From Lineolata rhizophorae (Eukaryota > Ascomycota > Dothideomycetes > Lineolatales > Lineolataceae): a stretch of DNA of 64,000 nucleotides. The stretch is from the NCBI GenBank assembly GCA_010093515.1, contig MU001696.1, forward strand, positions 397,871 through 461,870, in the 5' to 3' direction. The notes beneath the pieces were generated by a model. It was not told the origin of the DNA, ran no database searches, and saw nothing but the letters and a program-made list of their open reading frames with translations. The position numbers were made by a program, and so were the translations under genes. Shown here in pieces: positions 54,241 to 64,000 of this stretch. Within the stretch, counting starts at the first letter, position 1, and every line of letters begins with the position of its first letter.

Positions 54241-56640
54241 TCTTCCTCTGGAGGTAGTGATATTGAGCTGTCGGATGTCAGACGCTGACACGGATCTGAC
54301 CGACGTGGATGAGTTCGACACTGATGACGATGGCTCCGATTCGGACGCCCCGTCACCTTCCGACTGCCAACTACCTCAACAATATTATCGAGAACACGCA
54401 CAGGTAGTCAGCAAGTCTGAAGTCGCGGAGGCGGACTATGCGGACTCGAGTAGCAATAGCCTCGATCGCATGGAAAAGCTGTGGCATCTGTGAGTTGCTG
54501 GGCAATCTCTCCGTTCAGAGCATCTTTGTCAAGCGGACAGTCTCAGTTTTGGGTCTGCTCGGAAGCTGAGACCTTCAAGGTACTGTGAACACGTTAAATG
54601 GGTGCCGGCATTTGATGGCCTGACACTTGATGATATATCCAGCTTTCTTCGATGGAAGCTGCGCCGAAAACGGGATGAAAATGGACGGAAACTTCGTGGG
54701 CTGTAGGAATCCGGCTCGCTCGTGACTGACTGGAACTATTTCCGGCTCGTCTACGAGAGAGAAATGGACGTGAAGATTGATGGCCAAATCACACGTCAAG
54801 TGAAACGGGTCTGCCCACCTTCCGACCTGCAAGCTTCCTCGTAACCATTAGGGCACTGATGTGTTTGTTCCATGTACTTCCAACTATCGCCAAAGAGTTC
54901 GGATTGGGTCATAATGGCCGCGAGAAAATGGAAATAGATGTGGAAGATGTTGCCACCATCGCCAGGTCAACTTTGTCCACAACCAATGTCAGCTTCAAGT
55001 GTGGACGACAGCGGATCTCCACGCTGCTCTTCAAGATTGGTGCGTTTATCACAGCCAATTGACCTCAGGCACTGCTGGAGCTCCGCTACCGGGACATCAT
55101 CGTCACCCGGCTGCGCGATCCAAAAGGCGGACCCCATCGAACACTCCTCGAATTTGACTTCGAGTTTACAAAGACCCGCCTAGGGATGAAGGATACGAAC
55201 GAACCTCTGACCATCCCTTTCAATTCTCTTCAGATCGCCATGTCGATAAACATTCGACAGTTGACGAAAGGACAGGAACACGTTCCAGATTCCTGATATC
55301 ATCTTTGACCCTTCGCTGCTGCTTATCCCTCACGTCTACTCCCTGGGTATGCGTCTCCATGACGAGGCGTTCACTGTACCCGGGGCCAGGTGTTCCAAAG
55401 ACCTGAACCGGCTGGATATCCGCCCGGGTTGCAACTCTCTACTTGTACCGCTCAAGGCGGAACTCGGCGATGTGCATATCTTCCGCCGGGCGATATCTAC
55501 TCCGCTCGGATAGGAGATCTCATCCTCTCTTCCTCTGCCTAGCTCGACTCTGCGCCCGTGGCTCAAGCGGGCTGGCGAGGTTGTTGGAGCCAAGCTTACG
55601 GTGCGCCCATACTTTTACCGGTATGGGTCGGGCAGCGCCTTCGATAGGAATCGTAAGACGGTCTTTTTGACCTCCGGTCTGGTCCAGCTCGAAACCGCTA
55701 ACAGCTGGCAGGAAACGTGAGCGACTCTCTTCTAAATCTTATAATGAAGCATGCCGATACGCGGACCTTCCTAAAGCATTACTTGACGCGGCGAGTAACG
55801 GCGGACACTCAGGCGATCGTGCGCAGCCTCGCCCCTCAGGGCGATATGATGCGAGCAGCATGCCGTATGAGCAGATGGATCGATCCGCAACGACCCTGGA
55901 AGCTAACACAGGAGCAGTCGCTATCGGTAAGCTCCGATCCGAAGGTCCGCAAGCTCCAGGCACGCCGCGCTGGTCTTCGAGGCCGTCCTTCGCGCGCCGA
56001 CGATTACCGACGACTGGTCCAGAGGATCACCAATACGAAGCAGCGGCTGCGTCATGCGCTTCTCCAGATTCGCAAGGAGTGGGATCGAGAACAGGCCATC
56101 AGGGATATCCAATTCCAACTGTCCGGGGGCAAGTTCGAGGACGGCGTGAAGATGAAGCTCGACTCTGCTGAGAGATTGTCAGAGCACAACCGCCTCATTG
56201 AACGCATCCTTACCCTCTCTGCTCACACCCTCGAGGCTGAATACCGCCGTCGGAACCTGGCAACCGATGCGGTTGCTGCCTACTGTATGGTGAAGGAGCC
56301 TGTTTGCCGACCAGGACGCCCACGGTGCGAATCGCTCACCGCCATGAAAGACGAACCCGACCGATCGAGTGAAGCTGTCGAAGAAGCCATGTTGTCTGTC
56401 TATAATGATAAGAGGCCGACAATATGCTTTCTCTGCTTGGGCGATGAGGCACTTCCCACCGATGATCGGGTGCTCTCATTCCATACCTCCGGAGATCTGA
56501 CCAAGCACTTCAAGCGAAACATCTTAAGCATATCAGGGACGACCAGAAGCCTGAGTGCAACGTCTACAGGATCACCCTCGAGCACAAGATGCACCTGCAG
56601 AGTCATGCCCTCTCTATCCATGGGACGGTGTCGTAGCTGA
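54241..56640 (+). pseudogene. decayed DUF3435 (tyrosine-recombinase-like) gene with C2H2-type tail
   Basis: Ordered fragments match the DUF3435 family, also labelled FluG-domain proteins. They are an acidic N-terminus, LTLDDISSFLRWKLRRKRDE, YFRLVYEREMDVKIDGQITR, AKEFGLGHNGREKM, QALLELRYRDIIVTRLRDPK, LLEFDFEFTKT, and an open 55717-56520 part with LIMKHADTRTFLKHYLTRRV, IVRSLAPQGDMMRAACRMSR and WIDPQRPWKLT. Lesions include TAG at 54704-54706, a frame change near 54840, TGA at 55060-55062 where the family has Arg, several shifts at 55200-55720, and a one-base loss near 56518 that separates off the zinc-finger tail, whose second Cys reads Tyr. DUF3435 includes the captain recombinases of Starship transposons; free-standing copies also exist, so the subtype is open. 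Confidence 0.88.
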
Positions 56641-57661
56641 ATTGCATGAATTGTCATTGCTGCCCAGTCCTTGTTAGTCTGGATCAGTCAACGGATCATT
56701 TGATGTGGCCAGTCTCGAGCGGAAAGCCTGCTAGACATATGTTTGTCTCAAGGTGGCTATAGCTCTGAAGGATGAGCGCGCGGAGAAGATAGCTGGTCTC
56801 TAGTTGAATGCCGTGGCGTGGCCCGATCCTTACCTTGCCCCGAGACGAATCGGACCGTTTGATTCTCAAGTAGGTCTCCTTCGCACTCGCTGACTTGATG
56901 AAAGCTGCATTGCGCGGTCAGTAACTCAAGGATACGTTCTCAAGGTTTCCGCTTCACCTAGCACTGATCCCGTGGTAGAGCTTTGCCGTGACTATTGGTA
57001 AGATGATCACCGGATGCATGAGAACCTCCCAGAAGATTGGCCCGCCGCAATACAACTAGCTGGAGCCGAGATCTCTCATGTGGTCTGCTACTGATGCTTG
57101 GGTGTATGAAGAGCTAGTTGACTGGATTCCGTAGCCCAATTGGAACATAATTTCAATCGAAATAGTCATTTACGTAGAAGCTGCCGTAACCTGGCGGTGG
57201 AAAGGCTGCCCAGTGTGAGGCCCTGACAGACGCTCAGCGAAGATCCATAAGAGCCGAAGCTACTCGGCAACTCGAGGCACTGCCATACTCGAGCTCCAAT
57301 CAAGTGATGTGATGAGATGCGATAAGATCTACATCGCAGTTTAAGTAGCTTCCCTCCCTCCCTGCCTCCCCTACGTCCGCTCTCCCTCTCTTCTATCTTC
57401 GACTTGTTTTCCTCATCTCCCGGAGAGGCTTGTTTCTCGGTTACATTGGCCTCCAAATCGCACGCGTGGGACAGATACGACCATAGCTGTCTCCTGATGC
57501 GTGGCTTAGACCACTTTCTGGTCCTTGGACTGTTTCTGGACCCCCTCTAGCACTGTGTCCCCTCAAGGACTTCTAATGGTCCAAGAAGGCGTCACGGGAG
57601 AGCTACTTTCGTACGAAGGTGGGCGTGCGACGAAACCCTCCGCGTGAGACTTATCCGACTG
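56641..57661. other. non-coding DNA between the DUF3435 relic and the LINE
   Basis: No gene. A polypyrimidine stretch occupies about 57350-57400. The sequence may belong to the same decayed element as the relics, but nothing proves it. Confidence 0.5.
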
Positions 57662-57681
57662 TTGATTGATTGATTGATTCA
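57662..57681 (-). repeat. LINE 3'-terminal (TCAA)n tail
   Basis: On the element strand the sequence ends in about four to five TCAA units, in place of poly(A). It marks the probable 3' boundary of the element. Confidence 0.65.
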
Positions 57682-57908
57682 TAGACTGTCCCAGCCGCCC
57701 TAGTGGCAGCTATGCAGCGTTCGACTATAAATACAGCTGCCTCGCCCTTCGATTTCTGAAGCCAAGTCGTTCCTGCCAAGAACTGTTTCTCCGTCATTCT
57801 CAGAGCGTTTGCATTTCTGCTGATAGCCATTCTAGATGTTCTATGTCTCTGACTTGTCAGGCCCTTCCCGGCCCTCCTCTGCTTCTATGTGCTGGTATTC
57901 ACTCAATG

Positions 57909-60900
57909 CTATGTATATGCGAGTACTGTGGACGGGACCGCTCGGAAGTGCTTCAGGAGTCCCGTCCTGAGGATCATCTTGGCTGCTTGTACTGCCATTG
58001 TCGAGCTGCAGAGAACCTGCTTGATGTCCATGCATGGACGCTTGCCTGCCCACATCCGGCGTCGTTCGTCCGTCCAGTTCCGGCATTCCAGGAGAATGTG
58101 TCGTACGGACTGTTGTCCATATCCACATGGGCATTGGTCGGTGTCAGCCTTGTTGATGCTATGAAGATAGGACGGAAGGCCAATCTTGCCGGTGCGCATC
58201 TGGGTAATCACTGAGCTGATCGCCCGGTGTGTGCCAGCATGGGTTTTCAGTGTCTCTTTTCCTGGTTTGACCCCAAGTTTGAAGAGTTCTCGACCATGCT
58301 TGGCCACTTCCCAAGACTTCTCCCAGTCGGATCGCATTGTTCGGCGGATGGTCGGTTTTGTGGTGGCCATGAGGATCGGCGGAGGGTCGGTTTCTGGTCC
58401 TGGTCCTAATTCTGGTCCTGATACCGGTCCTGGTTCCGGTCCTAGGTCCTGGACCGAGTTTAGGCCGGCCGCTTCCTTGGCTGCTCGGTCGGCTGCCTCG
58501 TTGCCTGGAACCCCCACATGCGCAGGAATCCATCGGAACTGTACTTCCCATCCTTGGCCTCGAAGCTCGTCGAGTGCCCGTATGGCCTCAAGTAAGAGGT
58601 ACTGTCCCGATGGGCACTTGGGGTCTCGTATGGCTCGAATGGCGGCCTGGTTGTCGGTGAAGATGGCGCACTTCCCAGGCGTGGGAGACCTTGGGTGCAC
58701 GTCGAGGAGTATGCGTAGCGCCAATCCGAGGCCCTTGAGCTCTGCAGCATACACGGTGGAGGTCGTAGCGAGACCCATGTACGCTGTTTGCTTGTTGCGG
58801 ATGCCCTCGGTCAGGATCGCAGGTGCTATTGCAGCAGCCCCGACGTGGCCGTTGATGTCACTTCCGTCGGTGTAGATGCGGATCACTCCTGGCTCCGTGA
58901 CGTCGTGTTCCTTGATGGCGAGGTCGGCTGATTCACTGATGCGGACGAATGGTGGACTCCACCATGGCGGTACCACATGTGGTAGACGTTTCTCGAGGCG
59001 GTCGAGCGGTACGCTGTACTTGCGTTCTAGGATGCTCGAAAATCGATCGAGGGCGCTCTGCTCGTTCCCTCCTCGGCACCCCCTCCTCAGAAGACTAGTG
59101 CTGTTCTCCGGCCTTGCCATGTCATCGTATGTCGGTGTGGTCCTGATGCGCATGGTAGCCTCGAGCGCCGTTTGCTCGAGTTGCTGTTGTACGGGAAGCA
59201 GGTGTGCCTCCATGTCCACGGCAGCTCCTGCAGTGGTCCGAAAGGCTCCGGTGATGATTTGCGCTGCGCGTCTCTGGACTCGGGCGATTGCTTTGACCGT
59301 GGCGCTCCCTCTGCCATTGTTGATGTTGCCTGGGATGTGCCATGCTGAGCAACCGTACAGCATTTGAGGTACCAGCATCATTCTGTATACCTGTCGGAGA
59401 TTTACCAGCCCTGTGCCCCATGTTGACGATGCCAGAGCCGACAGAGCCGAGAGCCGCTTCGTAGCTTTGATTTCGATCTTCTCACGGTGATAGTCCCACC
59501 GGAGCCGGGAGTCTAGGTGAACGCCCAGGTATCGGCAAGAGGGCGAGGCTTTGATGGTGCTGTGGGGTAGGCGGAGAGCATGTGAAGTGCTCACCCTAGG
59601 GTCCCTGGTAAAATGCACCAGCTCGTACTTCGCAGGTGCAAATTGGGAACCATGTTGCCGCGCCCACTTCTCTGCCTTGCTGTGAATGGCCTTGAGGGTC
59701 TTGCAGTTGCGTTGTGGTGACGGGCCTACTGCAAGAATGGAGGCATCGTCGATATATCCGACGGCCTCCGTGTGTTCCGTGGTGCACACCTCGATCAGGT
59801 CAGCATTGTAGAAGAGGTAGAGGATTGGAGAGAGTGGGGATCCTTGGGGTATTCCGGTCTGGATGGGAGTTGACGGCGCGGTGTATTCCGGGAGTTTAAG
59901 TGTGGTGGATCGATCTTGCAAGAAAGATTCTATCCATCGTACCAAGGCATGGCTGACGTGCCGCTTCTTGAGGTTGTGTAGGAGTCGCTGGCGGCAGACG
60001 TTGTCGAAGGCTCCAGAGACGTCGAGCAAGAGCAATGTGGCTACCTTTCCCTCGACCCATGCCTGGTGTATGCGCTGGAGAAGGAAGTGTATGGCGTGCT
60101 CCGTCGACGCGAGCTTTCGGCCTCCTGTATGTCGGCTTGGGAGGAGCCGGTATGTATCTGCCAGGTAAGTGAGCCGATTAGCGATTATGGCTTCCAAGGC
60201 TTTCCCTAGCGTGTTGAGGAGGGCGATCGGCCTGTACGACTTAGGTTGCGTGTAGTCGTCCTTCTCGGGTTTGCGAAGAACCACCGTGATCGTGTCTTTG
60301 AAATGCATAGGGCAGTAGCCCAGCCGTAGGCATGCGTTGAAGAGCTTGTGTAGGCTAGGGAGAATGATGTCGAGTGTCCGATGCAGGACGCCGTTGGTTA
60401 TCCCGTCGACTCCGGGGGCCTTGTTTGGGTAGGCTCCGCGTACTGCCTTTTCGACTTCCGATGTGGTAATATCCGGGCATTCGATAGACGGAGGGTAATT
60501 GTAATCTTCGATATCCGAGAGGTCGGCTTGCAGCGGTGGTGGGAAGAAAGATTGACGAAGAGCCTCGGCCTTTTCTTCTGGCAGGTTGGCAACCTCTCCG
60601 TTTGTCTTGACCAATGTTGGAGTGCATGCGTTCGGTACGCTGTACCTGTCCTTGGCCCATTTAACCAGGTTCCAGAGGCCTGATGGTGACGCAGATGCAT
60701 CTGCGACCCGCTGACGGTGGGTCTGTCGGTTGATCTTCTGGAGATGGCGGCCTTTCTTATTACGGGCTTGGCGGTAGGCCTCGTAGTCCTCCTCTTGTCT
60801 GGTTTGTTGCCATCGCCGGCGGAGTTGCTTCGCTTCGATACAGATTTCCTTGCATTCTTGGTCGAACCCCGGAATTGAGCGTGGAGATGGGTTGGACCAC

Positions 60901-61787
60901 GGGGTCGACGCGTCGATGCCCGCGCGGAGGGCCTTGATGATCGAGGAGACGAGTTCATCGATGCTTCTCTTGTCGCCCGGCTCGGCGGCGTCGCTAATTT
61001 GAGTAAGGTGGTCCTTGACCGTTCGTCGGAGGACCGGTACATTCATCTTTGCCCATTGGCGCTTTCTCGTTGGTGGCGCCGGTTGCCAGCTCCAGTCGAC
61101 GACTAGAGCAATTGGAAGATGGTCGGAGTCGCAGTCTAAATTTTGGTCGATCTTGCAGTGGATTGTGCGGGATGCCAGGCCCTCTGAGGCGAAGGTGAGG
61201 TCGATCGTTGATTCTCCGTCTTTCCACCGGTGGGTTGGAGTTCCGGGCTTCGTAAGTAGTTGTAGCTGGAAGTCTTCAATGATCGTAAGAAGCTGCTCGG
61301 TGTTGGGTCCGCCTCTCGCGCGGCGATGTCTTGCCGACCAGAGGGGGTGGTGTAGGTTGAAGTCTCCGAGTACGACAGTGTTGCTGTCGGGTTCTATCGT
61401 GCGGATAGTATCCGCCAGCAAAGAAAGAGTGCTGGTCCCTACTTCGTTGTAGACGTTCAATATATGGATGTGGTTGCCCGACTCGGGGTTGCGAATTGTC
61501 AGGGAGATGATATCCTTGGAAGGGTGCGAAACGCTCCAGGTACCCGGGTCGATCCGTTTGTTGATGTAGAAACATACCCTCGTCTTGTCGTCATGGAGGT
61601 AGATCAGGTGGAAGTGCGGTTTGAGCGGGTGGTGGGATGTGGCGACGAACGGATTCCGCCAGGGTTCCTGGATTGCAAGGATGTCGTACTCGAGGACTCT
61701 AGGCTTTTGGAAAAGGTGTGCCTGGACGACATCTTTGGATTTCCAGACGTTGTACTGTAAGATTCGTAGTTCCCGGTGTCCGGTCAT
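57909..61787 (-). CDS. LINE ORF2: APE endonuclease, reverse transcriptase, RNase H
   Basis: I take the ATG at 61787, which gives 1292 residues, because the endonuclease begins at once ([17 protein letters not shown]) and the ATG overlaps the ORF1 stop; the longer frame from 62108 lies inside ORF1. Domains: APE endonuclease ([30 protein letters not shown]), reverse transcriptase ([45 protein letters not shown] at about residues 675-679), RNase H ([15 protein letters not shown] near 970, [32 protein letters not shown]), and a terminal CPCG...H...C knuckle near 1215. All catalytic acidic positions I can identify are present. The protein nicks target DNA and copies its RNA in place. Confidence 0.95.
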   Translation of the reverse strand: MTGHRELRILQYNVWKSKDVVQAHLFQKPRVLEYDILAIQEPWRNPFVATSHHPLKPHFHLIYLHDDKTRVCFYINKRIDPGTWSVSHPSKDIISLTIRNPESGNHIHILNVYNEVGTSTLSLLADTIRTIEPDSNTVVLGDFNLHHPLWSARHRRARGGPNTEQLLTIIEDFQLQLLTKPGTPTHRWKDGESTIDLTFASEGLASRTIHCKIDQNLDCDSDHLPIALVVDWSWQPAPPTRKRQWAKMNVPVLRRTVKDHLTQISDAAEPGDKRSIDELVSSIIKALRAGIDASTPWSNPSPRSIPGFDQECKEICIEAKQLRRRWQQTRQEEDYEAYRQARNKKGRHLQKINRQTHRQRVADASASPSGLWNLVKWAKDRYSVPNACTPTLVKTNGEVANLPEEKAEALRQSFFPPPLQADLSDIEDYNYPPSIECPDITTSEVEKAVRGAYPNKAPGVDGITNGVLHRTLDIILPSLHKLFNACLRLGYCPMHFKDTITVVLRKPEKDDYTQPKSYRPIALLNTLGKALEAIIANRLTYLADTYRLLPSRHTGGRKLASTEHAIHFLLQRIHQAWVEGKVATLLLLDVSGAFDNVCRQRLLHNLKKRHVSHALVRWIESFLQDRSTTLKLPEYTAPSTPIQTGIPQGSPLSPILYLFYNADLIEVCTTEHTEAVGYIDDASILAVGPSPQRNCKTLKAIHSKAEKWARQHGSQFAPAKYELVHFTRDPRVSTSHALRLPHSTIKASPSCRYLGVHLDSRLRWDYHREKIEIKATKRLSALSALASSTWGTGLVNLRQVYRMMLVPQMLYGCSAWHIPGNINNGRGSATVKAIARVQRRAAQIITGAFRTTAGAAVDMEAHLLPVQQQLEQTALEATMRIRTTPTYDDMARPENSTSLLRRGCRGGNEQSALDRFSSILERKYSVPLDRLEKRLPHVVPPWWSPPFVRISESADLAIKEHDVTEPGVIRIYTDGSDINGHVGAAAIAPAILTEGIRNKQTAYMGLATTSTVYAAELKGLGLALRILLDVHPRSPTPGKCAIFTDNQAAIRAIRDPKCPSGQYLLLEAIRALDELRGQGWEVQFRWIPAHVGVPGNEAADRAAKEAAGLNSVQDLGPEPGPVSGPELGPGPETDPPPILMATTKPTIRRTMRSDWEKSWEVAKHGRELFKLGVKPGKETLKTHAGTHRAISSVITQMRTGKIGLPSYLHSINKADTDQCPCGYGQQSVRHILLECRNWTDERRRMWAGKRPCMDIKQVLCSSTMAVQAAKMILRTGLLKHFRAVPSTVLAYT

Positions 61788-63877
61788 ATGTGTTGGGGGG
61801 TGTTGGTACCGTTTGTGGGGGATTGGTTCCAGGCCATTCGGGCATCGGATGGACGGGTTCGTGGCTCCACGCGGCGTCTGGGGGTCCATCCTGGTTCGGC
61901 AGAGCTCCATCTCCCTCGTGGGTCGAGACGCACTGTCAGGTTTCTTTTGGCATATCTCGGTAACACTTTTATGTGTCTGCGTACTTCCGCTGCTGATGCG
62001 AAGTCTTTGCCGCAGTACATGCATACCTTCATGCATTTGGCGATCGTCAGCTCGGCGTCCCGCGTTGGCCAGTCCTCGTATAGTTCCTGGTGCGGCGGGC
62101 ATCTGCATGCTCTGTAGACCCTACTCCGTGCTGCGCGGGTACTTGTTCCAACAGAGGTGAGTGGGGATGGTTCGTCTTCTGCTATGCCATCTAGCCACCC
62201 GTTGTCGACCTCGTCGGCTAGGCTTGCCAGCCAGGCGTCTGCGTCTTGCGTTGTCCCCATTTCTATCCCATCCATTGGGCATAAGATTTGGGGGCACTGG
62301 TTGTCTTCTCCAGTCGGGATAGCTGGGACTGGTTCAGCCGTTGCCTCGAGTTGTGGGTCGATTACTGGGTCCTGCTGCTGAGCGCTCTCTTGTTGCGTTA
62401 CTGGCGCTTCCCAGGCGTCTTCGGTCGGTAGAGCAGTGGGTGATGGTATTGCCATTATTGCAGTGGGTGCTTGATTCTCCGCGGGCATGTATTGGGTCGT
62501 TAGAGGTTCCGGTGCTGCAAGTCCTGCAGGTTCTGTTGGTCCCTCGGTTGCCATTTGGATTGGTGTAGGCGCCGCCGGTGTATTGGCCTCTCGGCGGGTG
62601 CTAGCGTCGCGTGTGTTCTGTGTTCCTGGTGGTGTTGTCTTCTCCTTTGGGGGGACGTGCCAGTAGATGCTACGGGCTTGCTTGGCTTGTTCGACTCTTC
62701 CCATTTCCTTCCTCCTCGCTGGGCAGGCATTGCTCCATGCAGTATGGGCGCCCTTGCAGACTGTGCATCGGGGAGTGAACCCCTCCGCTCCTTTCTGCTC
62801 GCAGTGTTTCGTCTCATGCTGTTCAGTGCAATAGCCGCATACTTGAGAGGCGCTGCATTGAGTGCCGATGTAGCCGTAGTTGTAGCAGCGGAAGCATTGC
62901 TTCACTCTGCAGGCGCGGTCGTAGAGTTGGCACTGGTGGATCTGGCCGTCCCATGCCATTCCAGCGTAGATGATAGCGTTGGCTGTTTCTGGGTCTGTGA
63001 ATTCGACGACTATCGAAGATGCGCGTTTGAGGCTGGCCTCCTTGGTGAGCCATCCGATGTATGAGATCTTTCCGTTGGGGATCACTGAGTAGTTCTCCGC
63101 GAGCATCTGTTGGATAGTTGCTTCCTGGTCCTTGATGTTGATGGAATTGGTCGAGATTCCATGGGCGATGACTCCGTAGGTTGGTACGATGAGTTCTGCG
63201 TGTTCGCCAAGACCTCTAAGCCACCCCTTGTTCTGTTTGAGCTGCGTGGCCTCGGCGGTGGTGCTGGTGAATATCTGTATGTCTCCGCTCTTGAGTTGGT
63301 GAGCTGCGATGATTTTGACCGATTTGGTGGCTGCGTTGTCGTGTACTGAGGTCACCACTTGCATCCTGATCCAGGTCGCTGGATGCGTTCGGAAACGCCG
63401 GGCGATTCCGTGGTCCTTGAGCTTGACTGTTACCACTCGGTCCTTATATGCCGTGACCGTTGGCTGATTCCTGGTAGCGGATGCGCCTGGCGGCACTGGC
63501 GGAGGGTCTCTTGCCTGTGCTGCGACCTGAGCCCAGGTCGTCGCGGCAGGTCTTCCTCCGCCGAAGTTAGCCGGATTTGGTGGAGTAGTGCTCAGTCCGA
63601 CGGAGTTCTTGATAGTCGTGATGTCTCTTTGGATGTTCTCTGTACATTTGGCTGCGTCCTGGACGTGCTGGAGGATCGCCTCCATCGCAGGCTGTCGCAG
63701 GACTTTGCCGATGAGCGCAATGGTTGATTCCATGTATGGTTGTACTATATTCCATGGGACTTGGTTCTGTCTTCCTCTATCGACCATTTGCAATTGGTTG
63801 CATGCTTCTCTGAGGTAGGTGGCGTGCTCGTTGATGTTTTCGGGGCCATTGTTTACCTGCGGCCACCTAGGCGCCAT
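61784..63877 (-). CDS. LINE ORF1: gag-like RNA-binding protein
   Basis: 697 residues, ATG at 63877 ([20 protein letters not shown]). A helical N-terminus and Pro/Ala linker are followed by an RNA-recognition-like middle (RDPPPVPPG to [12 protein letters not shown]). Three zinc knuckles come next: [14 protein letters not shown] (His position occupied by Tyr), [13 protein letters not shown] and [15 protein letters not shown]. After a Pro/Thr/Gln-rich stretch there is a [17 protein letters not shown] finger near the C-terminus. The stop TGA shares bases with the ORF2 ATG. ORF1 proteins of LINEs coat the element RNA and are needed for retrotransposition. Confidence 0.92.
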   Translation of the reverse strand: MAPRWPQVNNGPENINEHATYLREACNQLQMVDRGRQNQVPWNIVQPYMESTIALIGKVLRQPAMEAILQHVQDAAKCTENIQRDITTIKNSVGLSTTPPNPANFGGGRPAATTWAQVAAQARDPPPVPPGASATRNQPTVTAYKDRVVTVKLKDHGIARRFRTHPATWIRMQVVTSVHDNAATKSVKIIAAHQLKSGDIQIFTSTTAEATQLKQNKGWLRGLGEHAELIVPTYGVIAHGISTNSINIKDQEATIQQMLAENYSVIPNGKISYIGWLTKEASLKRASSIVVEFTDPETANAIIYAGMAWDGQIHQCQLYDRACRVKQCFRCYNYGYIGTQCSASQVCGYCTEQHETKHCEQKGAEGFTPRCTVCKGAHTAWSNACPARRKEMGRVEQAKQARSIYWHVPPKEKTTPPGTQNTRDASTRREANTPAAPTPIQMATEGPTEPAGLAAPEPLTTQYMPAENQAPTAIMAIPSPTALPTEDAWEAPVTQQESAQQQDPVIDPQLEATAEPVPAIPTGEDNQCPQILCPMDGIEMGTTQDADAWLASLADEVDNGWLDGIAEDEPSPLTSVGTSTRAARSRVYRACRCPPHQELYEDWPTRDAELTIAKCMKVCMYCGKDFASAAEVRRHIKVLPRYAKRNLTVRLDPRGRWSSAEPGWTPRRRVEPRTRPSDARMAWNQSPTNGTNTPQHI

Positions 63878-64000
63878 CACTGCAAAATGGACGCGTCTGG
63901 ACGCGTTTTCTGCGGTAATTGCCTATGGAGATACCGGTAGACTGTGTGGTTTGCAAAATTTGACGCGTTTCCAAAAACTGGTTCTGAGCTGGAGGTGGTT

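Larger units (their letters stand above)
57662..64000 (-). mobile_element. Tad1-like LINE (non-LTR retrotransposon), 5' end beyond the window
   Basis: Two long open frames on the minus strand, gag-like ORF1 (61784-63877) and pol ORF2 (57909-61787), are followed by about 230 bp of 3' untranslated sequence and a short tetranucleotide tail at 57662-57681. Endonuclease, reverse transcriptase and RNase H are all open and in frame, so it may be, or recently have been, active. ORF1 with CCHC knuckles plus ORF2 with APE endonuclease, RT and RNase H is the organisation of the fungal Tad1 clade. The leader continues past position 64000, so target-site duplications cannot be checked. Confidence 0.93.

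Noticed and set aside
54044-54274. Open frame upstream of the DUF3435 relic as a separate small gene
   Set aside because: It runs straight into the acidic N-terminal part of the relic and has no independent similarity.
61788-62108. N-terminal extension of LINE ORF2 from the ATG at 62108
   Set aside because: It lies within ORF1 coding sequence, has no conserved motif, and the ATG at 61787 overlaps the ORF1 stop and begins the endonuclease.
1-64000. CRISPR arrays, operons or bacterial insertion sequences
   Set aside because: The DNA is eukaryotic with spliced genes, and no regularly spaced repeats or IS-type inverted repeats were seen.

Overview
The window looks like nuclear DNA of a filamentous ascomycete (Pezizomycotina, possibly Dothideomycetes; the class is inferred from gene style only). 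Genes are single-copy eukaryotic types split by short 50-160 nt introns with GTRNGT donors and YAG acceptors, low-complexity Q/P/G coding sequence is common, and the right end carries a Tad1-like LINE and a DUF3435 relic. Exon joins below were made by eye from reading frame, splice consensus and protein continuity.

Layout. 0.2-2.1 kb: a von Willebrand A domain protein with P/Q/G/Y-rich ends (+). 2.1-5.9 kb: no convincing gene. 5.9-10.0 kb: an ankyrin protein with a HeLo/STAND-like N-terminus (-). 11.3-13.2 kb: a PTM1/GPR107-type seven-transmembrane protein (-). 15.0-16.2 kb: CTU2/NCS2, tRNA wobble-uridine thiolation (+). 16.6-18.5 kb: a large fungal integral membrane protein (+). 18.8-19.7 kb: a DUF4112 protein (-). 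22.0-25.4 kb: the decapping enzyme DCP2 (+). 25.8-27.4 kb: mitochondrial IBA57 (-). 28.7-29.7 kb: a NOPCHAP1-like protein (-). 30.6-31.8 kb: a Sec14-type CRAL-TRIO protein (-). 32.3-34.6 kb: DNA polymerase alpha subunit B (+), divergent from the Sec14 gene. 35.2-35.5 kb: ribosomal protein uS14/RPS29 (-). 36.8-37.5 kb: a SIMPL/DUF541 protein (+). 38.2-41.5 kb: a Zn2Cys6 transcription factor (-). 43.8-44.7 kb: a GNAT acetyltransferase (-). 46.2-48.1 kb: a single-pass membrane protein (-). 50.6-51.3 kb: a glycine-zipper, prion-like protein (+).

The right 12 kb is different. A 5'-truncated ferric reductase with stops and frameshifts (51.9-53.5 kb, -) lies next to a decayed DUF3435 protein gene with a C2H2-like tail (54.2-56.6 kb, +). 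DUF3435 is the family that contains the tyrosine-recombinase captains of Starship giant transposons, and ferric reductases are a recurrent Starship accessory gene, so the pair may be a Starship-type relic; this is inference. From 57.66 kb to the window edge lies an apparently intact Tad1-like LINE on the minus strand, with a gag-like ORF1 and an APE-RT-RNase H ORF2 that meet in an ATGA stop/start overlap.

Most genes are unrelated housekeeping loci (RNA decay, tRNA thiolation, Fe-S maturation, replication priming, translation). No operon-like or secondary-metabolite cluster is visible, and no CRISPR, tRNA or rRNA gene was found.
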